Counted from the first letter of the stretch, positions 36,923-45,826 are shown. The stretch: 64,000 bases of DNA from Deinococcus yavapaiensis KR-236 (GCF_003217515.1 NZ_QJSX01000003.1:124001-188000); one strand, 5' to 3'. Program-made: numbers and translations. Notes: generated by a model from the letters alone, not told the origin.

Positions 36923-37300
36923 ATGAAGTTGATCACGGCGATCGTGCGACCCGAACGGGTCCAGCAGGTCAAGGAAGCGTTGTTCAACGCGGGCATCAGC
37001 GGCGTGACCCTGATGCGCGTCAGCGGACACGGCGGCGAACAGGAGATCATCGAGCAGTACCGCGGCAGCCGCGTCCTCGTGGAGTTTCGCGAAAAGGTCG
37101 AGTTCAAGATGGCCGTCTCCGAACCCTTCGTGGAGATCGCCATCGAAGCGATTCGCCGCTCGGCGTACACGGGAGATGTCGGCGACGGCAAGATCTTCGT
37201 GCAACCGCTCGAACGCGTCGTGCGCATCCGCACCGGAGAGCGCGACAACGACGCCCTCACGCCCGTCACCGAGAAGAAGCTCAAGCCCGAACCCGTCTGA
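36923..37300 (+). CDS. Nitrogen regulatory protein PII
   Basis: A 125-residue PII trimer subunit that senses ATP/ADP and 2-oxoglutarate and gates the ammonium channel encoded next to it. Seen: MKLITAIVRPERVQQVKEAL, the flexible T-loop (VSGHGGEQEIIEQYRGSRVLVEF), and the C-terminal signature TGDVGDGKIFVQPLERVVRIRTGERDNDA. The uridylylation residue Tyr51 is Val here, so classical GlnD control is not possible. Ser49, the phosphorylation site in cyanobacterial PII, is present. The gene is 24 bp upstream of amt in the same operon, which suggests a GlnK-like role. Confidence 0.94.
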   Translation: MKLITAIVRPERVQQVKEALFNAGISGVTLMRVSGHGGEQEIIEQYRGSRVLVEFREKVEFKMAVSEPFVEIAIEAIRRSAYTGDVGDGKIFVQPLERVVRIRTGERDNDALTPVTEKKLKPEPV

Positions 37301-37324
37301 GGACGTGACTTCAGGAGGAATGCG

Positions 37325-38641
37325 ATGAAGAGATATCTCTTGCCCTTGAGCGGACTCGCGCTGGTCTCCAGCGCGATGGCCGCCACGCCGAAGCTCGACA
37401 CGGGCGACACCGCCTGGATGCTCGCTGCGACGGCCCTCGTGATGCTCATGACGCCCGGCCTCGCCTTCTTCTACGGCGGGCTCGTGCGCGGCAAAGCCGT
37501 TCTCAACACGATGCTGATGAGCTTTGTGGCCCTGGGCATCGTCGGCGTGCTGTGGGTCTTGCTGGGATACACCCTCGCGTTCGGACCGAGCGGCAACGCC
37601 ATCGTCGGCAGCTTGCAAAATCTCGGCTTGGCGGGCCTCAACGGCGAACTCAGCGGCACGATTCCCGCGTACGTCTTCGTGATGTTCCAAGCGATGTTCG
37701 CGATCATCACGCCCGCGCTCATCTCGGGCGCCGTCGTGGACCGCATGCGCTTTCCCGCCTTCGCGCTCTTCGTCGCCTTGTGGAGCCTCTTGATCTACGC
37801 GCCGCTCGCGCACTGGGTGTGGAGCAGTGACGGCTGGCTGTTCAAACTCGGCGCCCTCGACTTCGCGGGCGGAACGGTCGTGCACATCAGCGCCGGCGTC
37901 TCGGCCCTCGTCGCCGCGCTCGTCATCGGTCCGCGCCTCGCGACTTCCAAACGCGCCGCCATTCCGCACAACGTGCCCTTCGTCTTGCTCGGTGCGGGCT
38001 TGCTGTGGTTCGGCTGGTTCGGCTTCAACGCGGGCTCGGCGCTCGCCGCCAACGGCACGGCCGCCCTCGCCTTCCTCACGACGAACACCGCCACCGCCGC
38101 CGCCATGATCGCGTGGCTCACCTGGGAAGCCGTGCGGGGCGGCAAACCAACCGCCGTCGGGGCCGCCACGGGCGCCGTCGTCGGCTTGGTCGCCATCACG
38201 CCCGGCGCCGGATTCGTCTCGCCGATCGCTTCCATCGCCATCGGCTTGATCGGCGCGACCGCCGCGTACTGGGCCGTGCAACTCAAGCACCGCCTCACCA
38301 CCGACGACGCCCTCGACGTGTTCGCCTGCCACGGCGTCGGCGGCATCACGGGCGCCATCCTCACGGGTGTCTTCGCGCAAAAAGCCTACAACTCGCTCGG
38401 ATCGGGCGTCCTCGACGGAAACCTCGCCCAGCTCGGCATCCAAGTCGTCGGCGTACTCGCCACGGTCCTGCTGTGCGCGGTCGGCACCTTCGCGCTCCTC
38501 AAACTCGTCGGCTTCATCACGCCGCTTCGCCTCACCACGACCGAAGAAGCCCTCGGCACGGACCTCAGCGCCCACCGCGAAAAAGGCTACACGGAAGAGG
38601 AAGGTCCCCTCGGCGCGCCCGTCCTGCTCGGCGGCGACTGA
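37325..38641 (+). CDS. amt: Ammonium transporter
   Basis: A 438-residue Amt/Mep/Rh channel for ammonium uptake. Seen: a cleavable signal peptide (MKRYLLPLSGLALVSSAMA), then about 11 membrane helices. The entrance includes DTAWMLAATALVMLMTPGLAFFYGGLVR, the pore and twin-His region lies in GGTVVHISAG (first His) and DVFACHGVGGITGAI (second His), and the family signature is DFAGGTVVHISAG. AGGAGGAATGCG precedes the ATG. The neighbouring PII protein would plug the channel when nitrogen is plentiful (established for AmtB-GlnK). Confidence 0.95.
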   Translation: MKRYLLPLSGLALVSSAMAATPKLDTGDTAWMLAATALVMLMTPGLAFFYGGLVRGKAVLNTMLMSFVALGIVGVLWVLLGYTLAFGPSGNAIVGSLQNLGLAGLNGELSGTIPAYVFVMFQAMFAIITPALISGAVVDRMRFPAFALFVALWSLLIYAPLAHWVWSSDGWLFKLGALDFAGGTVVHISAGVSALVAALVIGPRLATSKRAAIPHNVPFVLLGAGLLWFGWFGFNAGSALAANGTAALAFLTTNTATAAAMIAWLTWEAVRGGKPTAVGAATGAVVGLVAITPGAGFVSPIASIAIGLIGATAAYWAVQLKHRLTTDDALDVFACHGVGGITGAILTGVFAQKAYNSLGSGVLDGNLAQLGIQVVGVLATVLLCAVGTFALLKLVGFITPLRLTTTEEALGTDLSAHREKGYTEEEGPLGAPVLLGGD

Positions 38642-38688
38642 CACGCAGCGCTTTCCGGCGGTTCACACCCCACCGCCTCGCAAGCGAG

Positions 38689-38717
38689 GACGAGCTCCCG
38701 AAAGGGAGCTCGTCTCT
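38689..38717. terminator. Bidirectional terminator between amt and the small membrane gene
   Basis: A perfect 11-bp stem GACGAGCTCCC / GGGAGCTCGTC with tetraloop GAAA, between convergent genes. TCTTG follows on the + strand. Confidence 0.8.
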
Positions 38718-38724
38718 TGCCGTT

Positions 38725-38949
38725 TTATCGGCGCGGCGCGAAGAACTGCCAAGCGAGCCAGCCCAGAAACGCGAGCGGCAACCCGATGAGGACCGCGCTC
38801 ACCGTGAATCCCAGCAGAACGCCGACGAGGTGCAAGGCGAGCGGCAGCACGAACTTCACGCCGACGAGGACGGCGAGGACGATCGTGACGACTTTGAGCG
38901 GCGCGGGCAGAAGGGCGAATTGGCCTTGAAAGCGGGCGATCGTGTTCAT
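38725..38949 (-). CDS. Small membrane protein
   Basis: A 74-residue protein with two clear hydrophobic helices (LKVVTIVLAVLVGVKFVLPLALHLVGVLLGFTVSAVLIGLPLAFLGWLAWQFF would be one long hairpin, given here as residues 18-70) and a basic C-terminus (APRR). No family recognised. It is convergent with amt and divergent from the ABC exporter. ATG 38949 is the first Met before the hydrophobic part. Confidence 0.65.
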   Translation of the reverse strand: MNTIARFQGQFALLPAPLKVVTIVLAVLVGVKFVLPLALHLVGVLLGFTVSAVLIGLPLAFLGWLAWQFFAPRR

Positions 38950-39066
38950 GCGTTCACGGTACGCTTCGGTACGCGCCGACACATGCGCCGCATGGCCGAG
39001 GAGCGGCTCATCCCAAAGTTGTGCACGCACGTGGACGCTTCGAACATGGAAGCGTAGGCTGACCGC

Positions 39067-40869
39067 ATGACCTTCGCCCGCCGTCCCGCGTCCACCACGG
39101 AGCGCCCGAAGTCGCGCGACCTCGGGCAGCTTCGCCGTCTGCTCGGCTACACGCGGCCTTACCGACGCTCGATCGGGGTCGCGGCCGTCGCGACCCTCAT
39201 CGCCGCCGCGTTCAACCTCGTCTTTCCGCAAGTCGTCGGACGCCTCATCGACGCTTCCTTCCTGCGCATCGGCTCGGCGGACACGCGCGTCTTGGACCGC
39301 ACGGTGATCTTCCTGATCGTGGTGTTCGCCGCGCAATCGCTGTTCACGGCGCTCCAGACGTACCTGCTGTCACGGGCGGGCGAGGGCGTCGTCGCGGACT
39401 TGCGCCGCGCGCTCTACGGGCACTTGCTGACCCTCAGCCCGAAGTTCTTCGAGGCGCGCAAGACGGGCGAGCTCACGTCGCGCCTCACGTCGGACGTGTC
39501 CACGGTGCAGGGCGCGGTCAGTACGGCCCTCGCGCAGTTGTTCAGCCAGACGATCACGCTCGTCGGCGCGGTCGTGATCCTGCTCGTGACGAACTTGCGG
39601 CTCAGCCTGGTGATGCTGGCCATCGTGCCGATCGTCGTGCTCGCCGCCGTGTTCTTCGGCCGGATGCTGCGCAAGGTCAGCCGCGAATTCCAAGACAAGG
39701 TCGCGGCCGCCAACGGCAGTGCCGAGGAGGCCATCAGCGGCGTGCGCGTCGTGCAGTCGTTCACGGCCGAGGCGCTGGAGAGCAGGCGCTACTCGGATCT
39801 CATCACCGAGAGCTTCCGCGTGGCGTTGCGCCGCGCCCGAGTTCGCGCGGCCTTCGTGCCGTCCGTGGTCTTCGCGATGTTCTCGGCGCTCGGCGTCGTG
39901 TTGTGGTACGGCGGACGCCTCGTGATCGCGGGCCAGCTCACGCCCGGCCAGCTCATCGCGTTTCTCTTCTACACCATCACCGTCGCGACGTCCATCGGCG
40001 CGTTCACGGGCCTCGTCAGCCAATTCCAAGAAGCCCTCGGCGCCTCGAGCCGCATCTTCGAACTGCTCGACGAGCGCAGCGACCTCGTCGAGCAGGCCGC
40101 GCCCGTTCCCCTCGGAACCGTGCGGGGCCACGTGACGTTCGAGGACGTCTCTTTTCGCTACGGAGATCGCGGCGACGCGGACATCCTGTCACGCATCGAC
40201 CTCGACGTGCCGCCCGGCGAGATCGTCGCGCTCGTCGGACCCAGCGGGGCGGGCAAGAGCACCCTCGTGACCTTGATTCCGCGCTTTTACGATGTCACGA
40301 GCGGCCGCATTCTCGTGGACGGCGTGGACGTCCGCGACGTCTCGCTGCACGAGCTTCGCTCGCACGTCGGCATCGTGCCGCAGGAGACCCAGCTCTTTTC
40401 CGGCACCATTCGCGAGAACATTCGCTACGGACGTCCGGACGCCACGAACGCGAACGTCGAGGAGGCCGCGCGGGCCGCGAACGCGTTCGACTTCGTCACG
40501 GCCTTTCCCGACGGATTCGACACGATCGTGGGCGAGCGCGGCGTGAAGTTGTCGGGCGGGCAGCGCCAACGCGTGGCGATCGCGCGCGCGCTCCTCAAGA
40601 ATCCGCGCGTCCTGATTCTCGACGAGGCGACGTCCGCGCTCGACTCGGAATCCGAGGCGCTCGTGCAAGACGCCCTCGACCGCCTCATGCACGGCCGCAC
40701 GACCTTCGTGATCGCGCACCGCCTCAGCACCGTCCGCAATGCCAGCCGTATCGTCGTTCTCGACGGTGGGCGCGTGCGCGAAGTCGGCACGCATGACGAG
40801 CTCATCGCGAGCGGGGGCTTGTACCGGGATCTCTACGACTTGCAGTTTCGTGAAGGCGCCGCGGATTGA
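39067..40869 (+). CDS. ABC exporter, fused permease and ATPase (MsbA/multidrug type)
   Basis: A 600-residue half-transporter. Residues about 20-330 form a six-helix ABC exporter domain with the coupling segment FEARKTGELTSRLTSDVSTVQGAVS. Residues 350-595 form the nucleotide-binding domain with Walker A GPSGAGKSTL, Q-loop VPQETQLFSGTIRENI, signature LSGGQRQRVAIARALL, Walker B VLILDEATSALDSESE and H-loop IAHRLSTV. It functions as a dimer to export lipids or drugs; the substrate is unknown. TAGGCT lies 6 nt before the ATG (leaderless pattern). It stands alone. Confidence 0.95.
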   Translation: MTFARRPASTTERPKSRDLGQLRRLLGYTRPYRRSIGVAAVATLIAAAFNLVFPQVVGRLIDASFLRIGSADTRVLDRTVIFLIVVFAAQSLFTALQTYLLSRAGEGVVADLRRALYGHLLTLSPKFFEARKTGELTSRLTSDVSTVQGAVSTALAQLFSQTITLVGAVVILLVTNLRLSLVMLAIVPIVVLAAVFFGRMLRKVSREFQDKVAAANGSAEEAISGVRVVQSFTAEALESRRYSDLITESFRVALRRARVRAAFVPSVVFAMFSALGVVLWYGGRLVIAGQLTPGQLIAFLFYTITVATSIGAFTGLVSQFQEALGASSRIFELLDERSDLVEQAAPVPLGTVRGHVTFEDVSFRYGDRGDADILSRIDLDVPPGEIVALVGPSGAGKSTLVTLIPRFYDVTSGRILVDGVDVRDVSLHELRSHVGIVPQETQLFSGTIRENIRYGRPDATNANVEEAARAANAFDFVTAFPDGFDTIVGERGVKLSGGQRQRVAIARALLKNPRVLILDEATSALDSESEALVQDALDRLMHGRTTFVIAHRLSTVRNASRIVVLDGGRVREVGTHDELIASGGLYRDLYDLQFREGAAD

Positions 40870-40938
40870 GCGCCGCTGCCATGCGCCGCGACGGCTTCGT
40901 GTAGGGCGGCTTCGAAAGCTCGCACCGCCACCCTCGCG

Positions 40939-42090
40939 TTACGCGCCCGCGCCTTCGGGCGCCAAGCCGAGAAAAGCCCGAAGCTCGAGCGCCAGGCGGG
41001 CCAGCGTATGGCTCGCCTGTACGGCGGCCGACCACGCGAGCACCGCGTCGTGCTGGGCTTCTTCGAAGGCGAGCTCGTCCACGGGACCCGACGCCAAGGC
41101 CTGTTCGAGTTCACGTACGCGCTCTTGGGCGCGTGCGTGAGCCGCCCGCAGCCGCTCGGCCTCGTCGAACGCCGCGCGCACGTTCGCGAGTCGCCCGCGC
41201 GCCTCCCTCATCACGCTCGCCCGCGCCGCCTCCAACTCGCCTTCCGCGCGTCGCGTCACGCTCTCGAGCGTGGCGCGCGTGTGGGCCGAAGCCGCCTGCA
41301 AGTGCGCGCTCGCTCGCTCGGCCGTTTGACGGGCGTGCAGGACGGACGGTTGCTCGTCGAGGTGCGCGAGCCAGACGTCGGCGCTCAGCGTGACCTTCGG
41401 CCAGTCGTCGATCGTCACCTCGGGCACGCCGAGCGCTTCCAACGCGGAGGCATGCTCTCGGGCGCCACGCCACGCGAGCTTGATCGCCTCGACTTCCTGC
41501 TCGGCGACGCCGCGCGTCGTGGCCGTCTTGAGCTGCAGGGCCAGCAGGCGCTTTCGGGCGCGAACCACGTTGAGGCTCAGCCAAGCGGTTTGGCGCGCGT
41601 GCGCGTCGCGTTGCCTCGACAGCGCGTCCTGCGTTTGCAGTTGCCGCACCTCCAAGCGTGCGAGCGCCTCCTCGTGCCTCACGGCGAGGCGCTCGGCGGC
41701 GCCGAGATGCTCGGCGAGTTCCGCGCGACGCCGCTGCTGCTCGGCGATCTCGACACGCAGCAGCGCGAGTGCGAGCGCGGCGTCGCTGCCGCGCCGCCCC
41801 AACGGCGAGATTCGGGTGGCGGCCGCGCTCCCGGAACGTTCGGGCCCGAAGCGCTCGCGTTCCGTGCGCGTCACCCACGCGCTCGCCGACTGACCTCCGA
41901 GGCGAAGCCGCAACCGCTCTTGCAGCGGCCCGCGCAGCAACGCGCGGTAATTTTGCTCGGTCGCGCTCGTCATGTCGTGCCCGAGCGAAGCCAAGAGCGA
42001 GTCGAGGGTGCCGCGCGCCACTTCACGGCCAAGGATGTCCGCCAACTTTTCCAGCAACCAATCGTAGTGCGAAGATTCCTGTTTCGTCAT
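40939..42090 (-). CDS. Coiled-coil protein of unknown function
   Basis: 383 residues, dominated by long Ala/Arg/Glu/Leu-rich heptads (RRRAELAEHLGAAERLAVRHEEALARLEVRQ and similar) from about 110 to 365, so probably a rod-like oligomer. The N-terminal 60 residues (MTKQESSHYDWLLEKLADILGREVARGTLDSLLASLGHDM) are a short globular cap. No signal peptide. ATG 42090 has AAGGGG about 10 nt upstream; the open frame extends to 42153. High Ala/Arg content means the reading frame rests on codon bias and this start signal rather than on homology. Confidence 0.65.
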   Translation of the reverse strand: MTKQESSHYDWLLEKLADILGREVARGTLDSLLASLGHDMTSATEQNYRALLRGPLQERLRLRLGGQSASAWVTRTERERFGPERSGSAAATRISPLGRRGSDAALALALLRVEIAEQQRRRAELAEHLGAAERLAVRHEEALARLEVRQLQTQDALSRQRDAHARQTAWLSLNVVRARKRLLALQLKTATTRGVAEQEVEAIKLAWRGAREHASALEALGVPEVTIDDWPKVTLSADVWLAHLDEQPSVLHARQTAERASAHLQAASAHTRATLESVTRRAEGELEAARASVMREARGRLANVRAAFDEAERLRAAHARAQERVRELEQALASGPVDELAFEEAQHDAVLAWSAAVQASHTLARLALELRAFLGLAPEGAGA

Positions 42091-42240
42091 GCCAACGCCG
42101 CCCCTTGGCGCATACTCGTAGCTTAAAGCATTCCGTTCGTCGCGGTTCGGCAATCGACGCGTCTCTCTTCTTCGCCCACCGAGAGCGTGACGTACGATTC
42201 GGCGGCCCGAACGGCGTGGAGGAACGCGGCGGCGAACCTT

Positions 42241-42879
42241 CTACGTCGCCTGACCGTCCCGAGGAGACGGAAGCGCTTTCGAGACCCAGGGATTTCCGGC
42301 GAGGACGAAACGCCACGGCAAGTCCGCGCCGCGCGACAAGCCGATTCGCGTCGTGATCCGCACGTCCTCGTTCGGAACGTCGCGCTCTTTCGTGAAGAAC
42401 ACGAGCGGGTGGTTCACGGGCTGCCCTTCGAAGGCGGCGTTCAACGCGAGGGCCGTCACGAGCTTGCCGGGGCCGTTCGTGAGGTCGCGCGCGCGCTTCA
42501 CGAAGCGCCGTTCGCGCAGCCACGTTTCGCCCGACAGCACTTCCACAGCCCGCACGAGAATCGCTGCCTCGTACCCGACTTCCTTGCACACGACGTTCAA
42601 CAGGCGGTGGTCGTAACTGCGGTGCAAGTAGTAGCGTCCGGGCGGTCCCGCCAAAGCAGGCTTCGCCCCCGGAAGCCGCTCGATGACGTAGCAGCTCGGG
42701 TCTATCGGGCAGTCGTACGATTCGGTCTCCACGATGCGCGTGACGGCCACGACGTGCAAGTCGCCGTCTCGCTCCTCGCGCCGTACGATCGAGCAGCCAA
42801 GGAGGTCGCGCGCCACCTGCAACGGGTCGCGGTCGAAGAAATCGGGGTGCAGCGCGTCCTCGAGGCGGGGGGCGAGCAT
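42241..42879 (-). CDS. 3-methyladenine DNA glycosylase (AAG/Mpg family)
   Basis: A 212-residue monofunctional glycosylase that removes alkylated and deaminated purines. Seen: HPDFFDRDPLQVARDLLGCSIVRRE near the start, the catalytic Glu in RIVETESYDCPIDPSCY (usually ETEAYxGxxDxAsH), PGRYYLHRSYDHRLLNVVC, and NGPGKLVTAL. In the third block the usual His is replaced by Cys (PSCYVI), a mild departure. TAGTGT lies 7 nt before the ATG. It shares an overlapping -10 region with the divergent rlmB. Confidence 0.9.
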   Translation of the reverse strand: MLAPRLEDALHPDFFDRDPLQVARDLLGCSIVRREERDGDLHVVAVTRIVETESYDCPIDPSCYVIERLPGAKPALAGPPGRYYLHRSYDHRLLNVVCKEVGYEAAILVRAVEVLSGETWLRERRFVKRARDLTNGPGKLVTALALNAAFEGQPVNHPLVFFTKERDVPNEDVRITTRIGLSRGADLPWRFVLAGNPWVSKALPSPRDGQAT

Positions 42880-42885
42880 GCTTGA

Positions 42886-42892
42886 TACACTA
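42886..42892. promoter_or_regulatory. Overlapping divergent -10 boxes of mpg and rlmB
   Basis: On the + strand TACACT (42886-42891) lies 6 nt before ATG 42898 of rlmB. On the minus strand TAGTGT (42892-42887) lies 7 nt before ATG 42879 of the glycosylase. The two hexamers share five base pairs, so polymerase can probably use only one promoter at a time. Confidence 0.6.
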
Positions 42893-42897
42893 CTCCA

Positions 42898-43608
42898 ATG
42901 CTTCTGTATGGCCGCAATCCCGTTCTCGAAGCGCTGCGCGACGGGCGCGTGCGTGATCTGCTCGTCGCGAGGGGCGTCGAGCAAAGCTTCGTGCGCGACC
43001 TCGAACGCTTCGACGTGCGGTTGAAGTTCGCGCCGCGCATCGAACTCGATCAACTCGTCGGGACCACCCAGCATCAAGGCGTCGTCGCCGAAGTCGAAGA
43101 TCTCGACTGGTCCAACGTCGATGACATTCTCGACCGCGCGGAAGCCAAAGGCGAGGACTTGCTGGTGATCCTGCTCGACGGAATCACCGATCCGCGCAAC
43201 TTCGGCGCGATCATCCGAAGCGCCGAGGTGCTCGGCGCGCACGGCGTCGTCGTGGAGGAGCGCCGCAGCCCGCCTTTGTCGGCGGTGGTCGCTAAGACGG
43301 CGGCGGGCGCCACGAGTTTTCTGCCGGTCGCGCGGGTGAAGAACCTTCCGCGCTTCATCGACCAGCTCAAGGAGGACGGCGTGTGGGTGTACGGCGCGGC
43401 GGGCGAGAGCGCGAAGGATCTTCGCAAGCTCGACTTCAAGCGCAAGCTCGCCCTCGTGATCGGCGCGGAAGGTGAGGGCCTGAGGCGTCTCGTGCGCGAC
43501 AAGTGCGACGAATTGGCCTCCATTCCCATGAAAGGCGAAGTGCAAAGCCTCAACGCGTCCGTCGCCGCGAGCATCTTGATCTACCACGCGGTCACGAGCC
43601 GCGATTGA
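42898..43608 (+). CDS. rlmB: 23S rRNA 2'-O-methyltransferase of SpoU type (RlmB-like)
   Basis: A 236-residue SpoU-family enzyme that methylates the 2'-hydroxyl of a guanosine in 23S rRNA. Seen: an N-terminal substrate-binding domain (LLYGRNPVLEALRDGRVRDLLVARG) and the knotted SPOUT domain with motif 1 LDGITDPRNFGAIIRSAEVLGAHGVV, motif 2 ALVIGAEGEGLRRLV, and motif 3 IPMKGEVQSLNASVAASILIY. Leaderless start: TACACT then 6 nt then ATG. The exact target base is inferred from the family; a TrmH-like tRNA role is the alternative. Confidence 0.92.
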   Translation: MLLYGRNPVLEALRDGRVRDLLVARGVEQSFVRDLERFDVRLKFAPRIELDQLVGTTQHQGVVAEVEDLDWSNVDDILDRAEAKGEDLLVILLDGITDPRNFGAIIRSAEVLGAHGVVVEERRSPPLSAVVAKTAAGATSFLPVARVKNLPRFIDQLKEDGVWVYGAAGESAKDLRKLDFKRKLALVIGAEGEGLRRLVRDKCDELASIPMKGEVQSLNASVAASILIYHAVTSRD

Positions 43609-43623
43609 CATCTTCTCGAAACG

Positions 43624-44082
43624 TCACGGTTTGCCGACGAGCCTCGACTGCACCGGAGAGGACAGCACGATGCTCGTGACGGGCGATCCGTACGCTTTGA
43701 GGGTGCGGATGACCTCGTCGAGGTGCGGCACGCCCGTCACGGCGACGCGCAACACCGAGCAGTCGGTGCCCGTGACGCGGTCGCACGACAGCACTTCGCG
43801 CATGTCCCGCACGCGGCCCACGAAGGCGTCTTCGCGGGGATTGTCGACCGAGATGCGAATGACGGCCAGCAAGGTGTATCCGAGCTTCGAAAGGTCGAGT
43901 TCCGCTCGGTAGCCGCGAATCACGCCCGCGTCTTCCAAGCGGCGCACGCGCTCCGCGACGGCCGGCGCCGACAATCCCACTTTGCGTCCGAGTTCGCTGA
44001 AGGGCACGCGAGCGTCGTTTTGAAGCTCCGTCAAGATCGCCCAACTCACGTCGTCGAGCACTTTCGCGTCGGTAAGCGTCAT
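43624..44082 (-). CDS. Lrp/AsnC-family transcriptional regulator
   Basis: A 152-residue regulator with an N-terminal helix-turn-helix (DVSWAILTELQNDARVPFSELGRKVGLSAPAVAERVRRLEDAGVI) and a C-terminal RAM ligand-binding domain (LLAVIRISVDNPREDAFVGRVRDMREVLSCDRVTGTDCSVLRVAV). It would sense amino acids and form octameric discs on DNA. TATGGT lies 5 nt before ATG 44082. It is divergent from the DMT exporter, the usual arrangement when an Lrp protein controls an amino-acid exporter. Confidence 0.93.
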   Translation of the reverse strand: MTLTDAKVLDDVSWAILTELQNDARVPFSELGRKVGLSAPAVAERVRRLEDAGVIRGYRAELDLSKLGYTLLAVIRISVDNPREDAFVGRVRDMREVLSCDRVTGTDCSVLRVAVTGVPHLDEVIRTLKAYGSPVTSIVLSSPVQSRLVGKP

Positions 44083-44180
44083 GGCTTACCATACCACGAA
44101 GGCGAAAAATCGAAGGCAAAATGCGCGAAACACTTTCGACTTCGACTGTACTTTCCTTCTTCGCCCTCGTACCCTGGGGC

Positions 44181-45083
44181 ATGATCGAAGAGGCCGCGAC
44201 CGCACCTGCCGCACGTCGTTCTCCAAGTCTCGCCTACAAACCGCTCGTCCTCGTCGCCCTCGGCCTCGTGTACATCGTGTGGGGCAGCACGTACTTCGGC
44301 ATCAAGGTCGCCATCGAGTCGCTGCCGCCCCTCGGAATGCTCGGCGTGCGCTTCCTGCTCGCCGGAGCGATTCTCTACGGGTTTTTGCGTCTGCGCGGCG
44401 TGCCGAACCCCACGCGTGAGGAGTGGCGCTCGTCCGCCATCGTCGGAGCGCTGCTGCTGCTGGGCGGAACGGGCTTCGTGACCCTCGCCGAGCGTGACGT
44501 GTCCTCCAGCGTCGCCGCCATGGTGATCGCGGTGTCGCCGTTGTTCGCGTCGCTGTTCGCCCGCCTGTTCGGCGAGCGAACCACCGGTCGAGAGTGGCTC
44601 GGCATCGCCGTCGGATTGCTCGGCATCGTGCTGCTCAACCTCGGCGATCTTCGCGCCACGCCGCTCGGCGCGTTCCTGCTGATTCTCGCGCCGCTGTGCT
44701 GGACGTTCGGCAGCATGTGGAGCAGGCGTCTGACCCTTCCCAAAGGCTTGATGGGCTCGGCGGCGGAGATGCTGACGGGCGGCGCGCTCATCCTCGCGTT
44801 GAGCGTCTTGTTTCGCGAGCAGTGGCACGCTCCCACGACCGCGAGCCTCGTCGCCCTCGCGTACCTCGTCGTGTTCGGCTCGATCGTGGCGTACTCCGCG
44901 TACTTGTACTTGCTGGAGAACACGCGACCTGCCGTCGCCACGAGCTACGCCTACGTGAATCCCGTCGTCGCCGTCATCCTCGGAGTGGGCTTCGGCGGCG
45001 AGGCCTTGACGAGCCTGGGCTGGGCGGCCCTCGCGGTGATCATCGGCGGAGTGGTCCTCGTGATGTGGCCACGCCGCCGCTAG
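44181..45083 (+). CDS. EamA-family (DMT) exporter
   Basis: A 300-residue protein with ten membrane helices in two EamA repeats (LVYIVWGSTYFGIKVAIESLPPLGMLGVRFLLAGAIL in the first, LENTRPAVATSYAYVNPVVAVILGVGF in the second). It resembles YedA/RhtA-type exporters of amino acids or metabolites. ATG 44181 has TACCCT 5 nt upstream; an in-frame ATG at 44121 would add 20 residues. Divergent from the Lrp regulator, which probably controls it (inference). Confidence 0.9.
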   Translation: MIEEAATAPAARRSPSLAYKPLVLVALGLVYIVWGSTYFGIKVAIESLPPLGMLGVRFLLAGAILYGFLRLRGVPNPTREEWRSSAIVGALLLLGGTGFVTLAERDVSSSVAAMVIAVSPLFASLFARLFGERTTGREWLGIAVGLLGIVLLNLGDLRATPLGAFLLILAPLCWTFGSMWSRRLTLPKGLMGSAAEMLTGGALILALSVLFREQWHAPTTASLVALAYLVVFGSIVAYSAYLYLLENTRPAVATSYAYVNPVVAVILGVGFGGEALTSLGWAALAVIIGGVVLVMWPRRR

Positions 45084-45186
45084 ACCGACCTTCGGCGCCG
45101 TGCTAGCATGAGCAAGTTTGCCCCTGCTCTGTGGGGGTGTCTCGCATGGCGCCGCGATACGGCCGCGCCGCGAAGGAGGACTCAGC

Positions 45187-45330
45187 ATGAAGCGTACCTA
45201 CCAACCCAACAACCGCAAGCGCGCCAAGACCCACGGCTTCCGCTCTCGCATGGCCACGAAGGCAGGCCGCCGCGTCCTCGCGCGTCGCCGCGCCAAGGGC
45301 CGCACCCGCCTCACCGTTTCGGACGAGTAA
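45187..45330 (+). CDS. rpmH: 50S ribosomal protein L34
   Basis: A 47-residue, very basic L34: MKRTYQPNNRKRAKTHGFRSRMATKAGRRVLARRRAKGR followed by a short tail is the family hallmark. AAGGAGGAC precedes the ATG and a TAGCAT box lies about 80 bp upstream. It heads the conserved rpmH-rnpA-yidD-yidC-khpB series, often next to the replication origin, but no dnaA is seen here: an exporter gene lies upstream. Confidence 0.98.
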   Translation: MKRTYQPNNRKRAKTHGFRSRMATKAGRRVLARRRAKGRTRLTVSDE

Positions 45331-45379
45331 GCGGCTTTTTCCTTGACACGGCGGGCTTCGGCCCGCCATCTTTCTTTCG

Positions 45380-45757
45380 ATGACGACGCCCGAGGCCAAG
45401 AAACCCAAGCGCCGACGCAGTGGCGGCCTCACGTCCCTTAAGGGCGAGCGCGAGTTTCGCCAAGTGCGCAAAGGCAAGACCGTTCGCACACGCTTGTTCA
45501 CGTTGCGCGCCTTGCCGTACCGCCCTCGGCATGGCGAAGCGTGGAAGCCCATGACGGTCGTCGGCATCGTCGTGAGCAAGAAGACCCTCAAGCTCGCCGT
45601 GGACCGTAACCGTGCGCGCCGCCGCGTGCGCGAAGCGCTGCGCCGATTGCAACTGCCCGCGTGCCGCGTGATTCTCCAGCCGACGCCCGACGTGCTCACG
45701 GCGAACTTCGAAGAGCTTCGGGCGCAACTGCGAGAAGCGTTCGACAAAGCGACGTGA
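45380..45757 (+). CDS. rnpA: Ribonuclease P protein component
   Basis: A 125-residue protein subunit of RNase P, which with its RNA trims the 5' leader from pre-tRNA. Seen: SLKGEREFRQVRKGKTVRTRLFTLRAL and the RNR signature VVSKKTLKLAVDRNRARRRVREALRRL. It has an extra basic N-terminal segment (MTTPEAKKPKRRRSGGLT). Lies 49 bp after rpmH. Confidence 0.96.
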   Translation: MTTPEAKKPKRRRSGGLTSLKGEREFRQVRKGKTVRTRLFTLRALPYRPRHGEAWKPMTVVGIVVSKKTLKLAVDRNRARRRVREALRRLQLPACRVILQPTPDVLTANFEELRAQLREAFDKAT

Positions 45758-45826
45758 TCTTCGCGCTCGAAGTCCTTTGTCACCCAACTCGGAACTTCGC
45801 GCTCGATGACACCGTACACTGATGCG

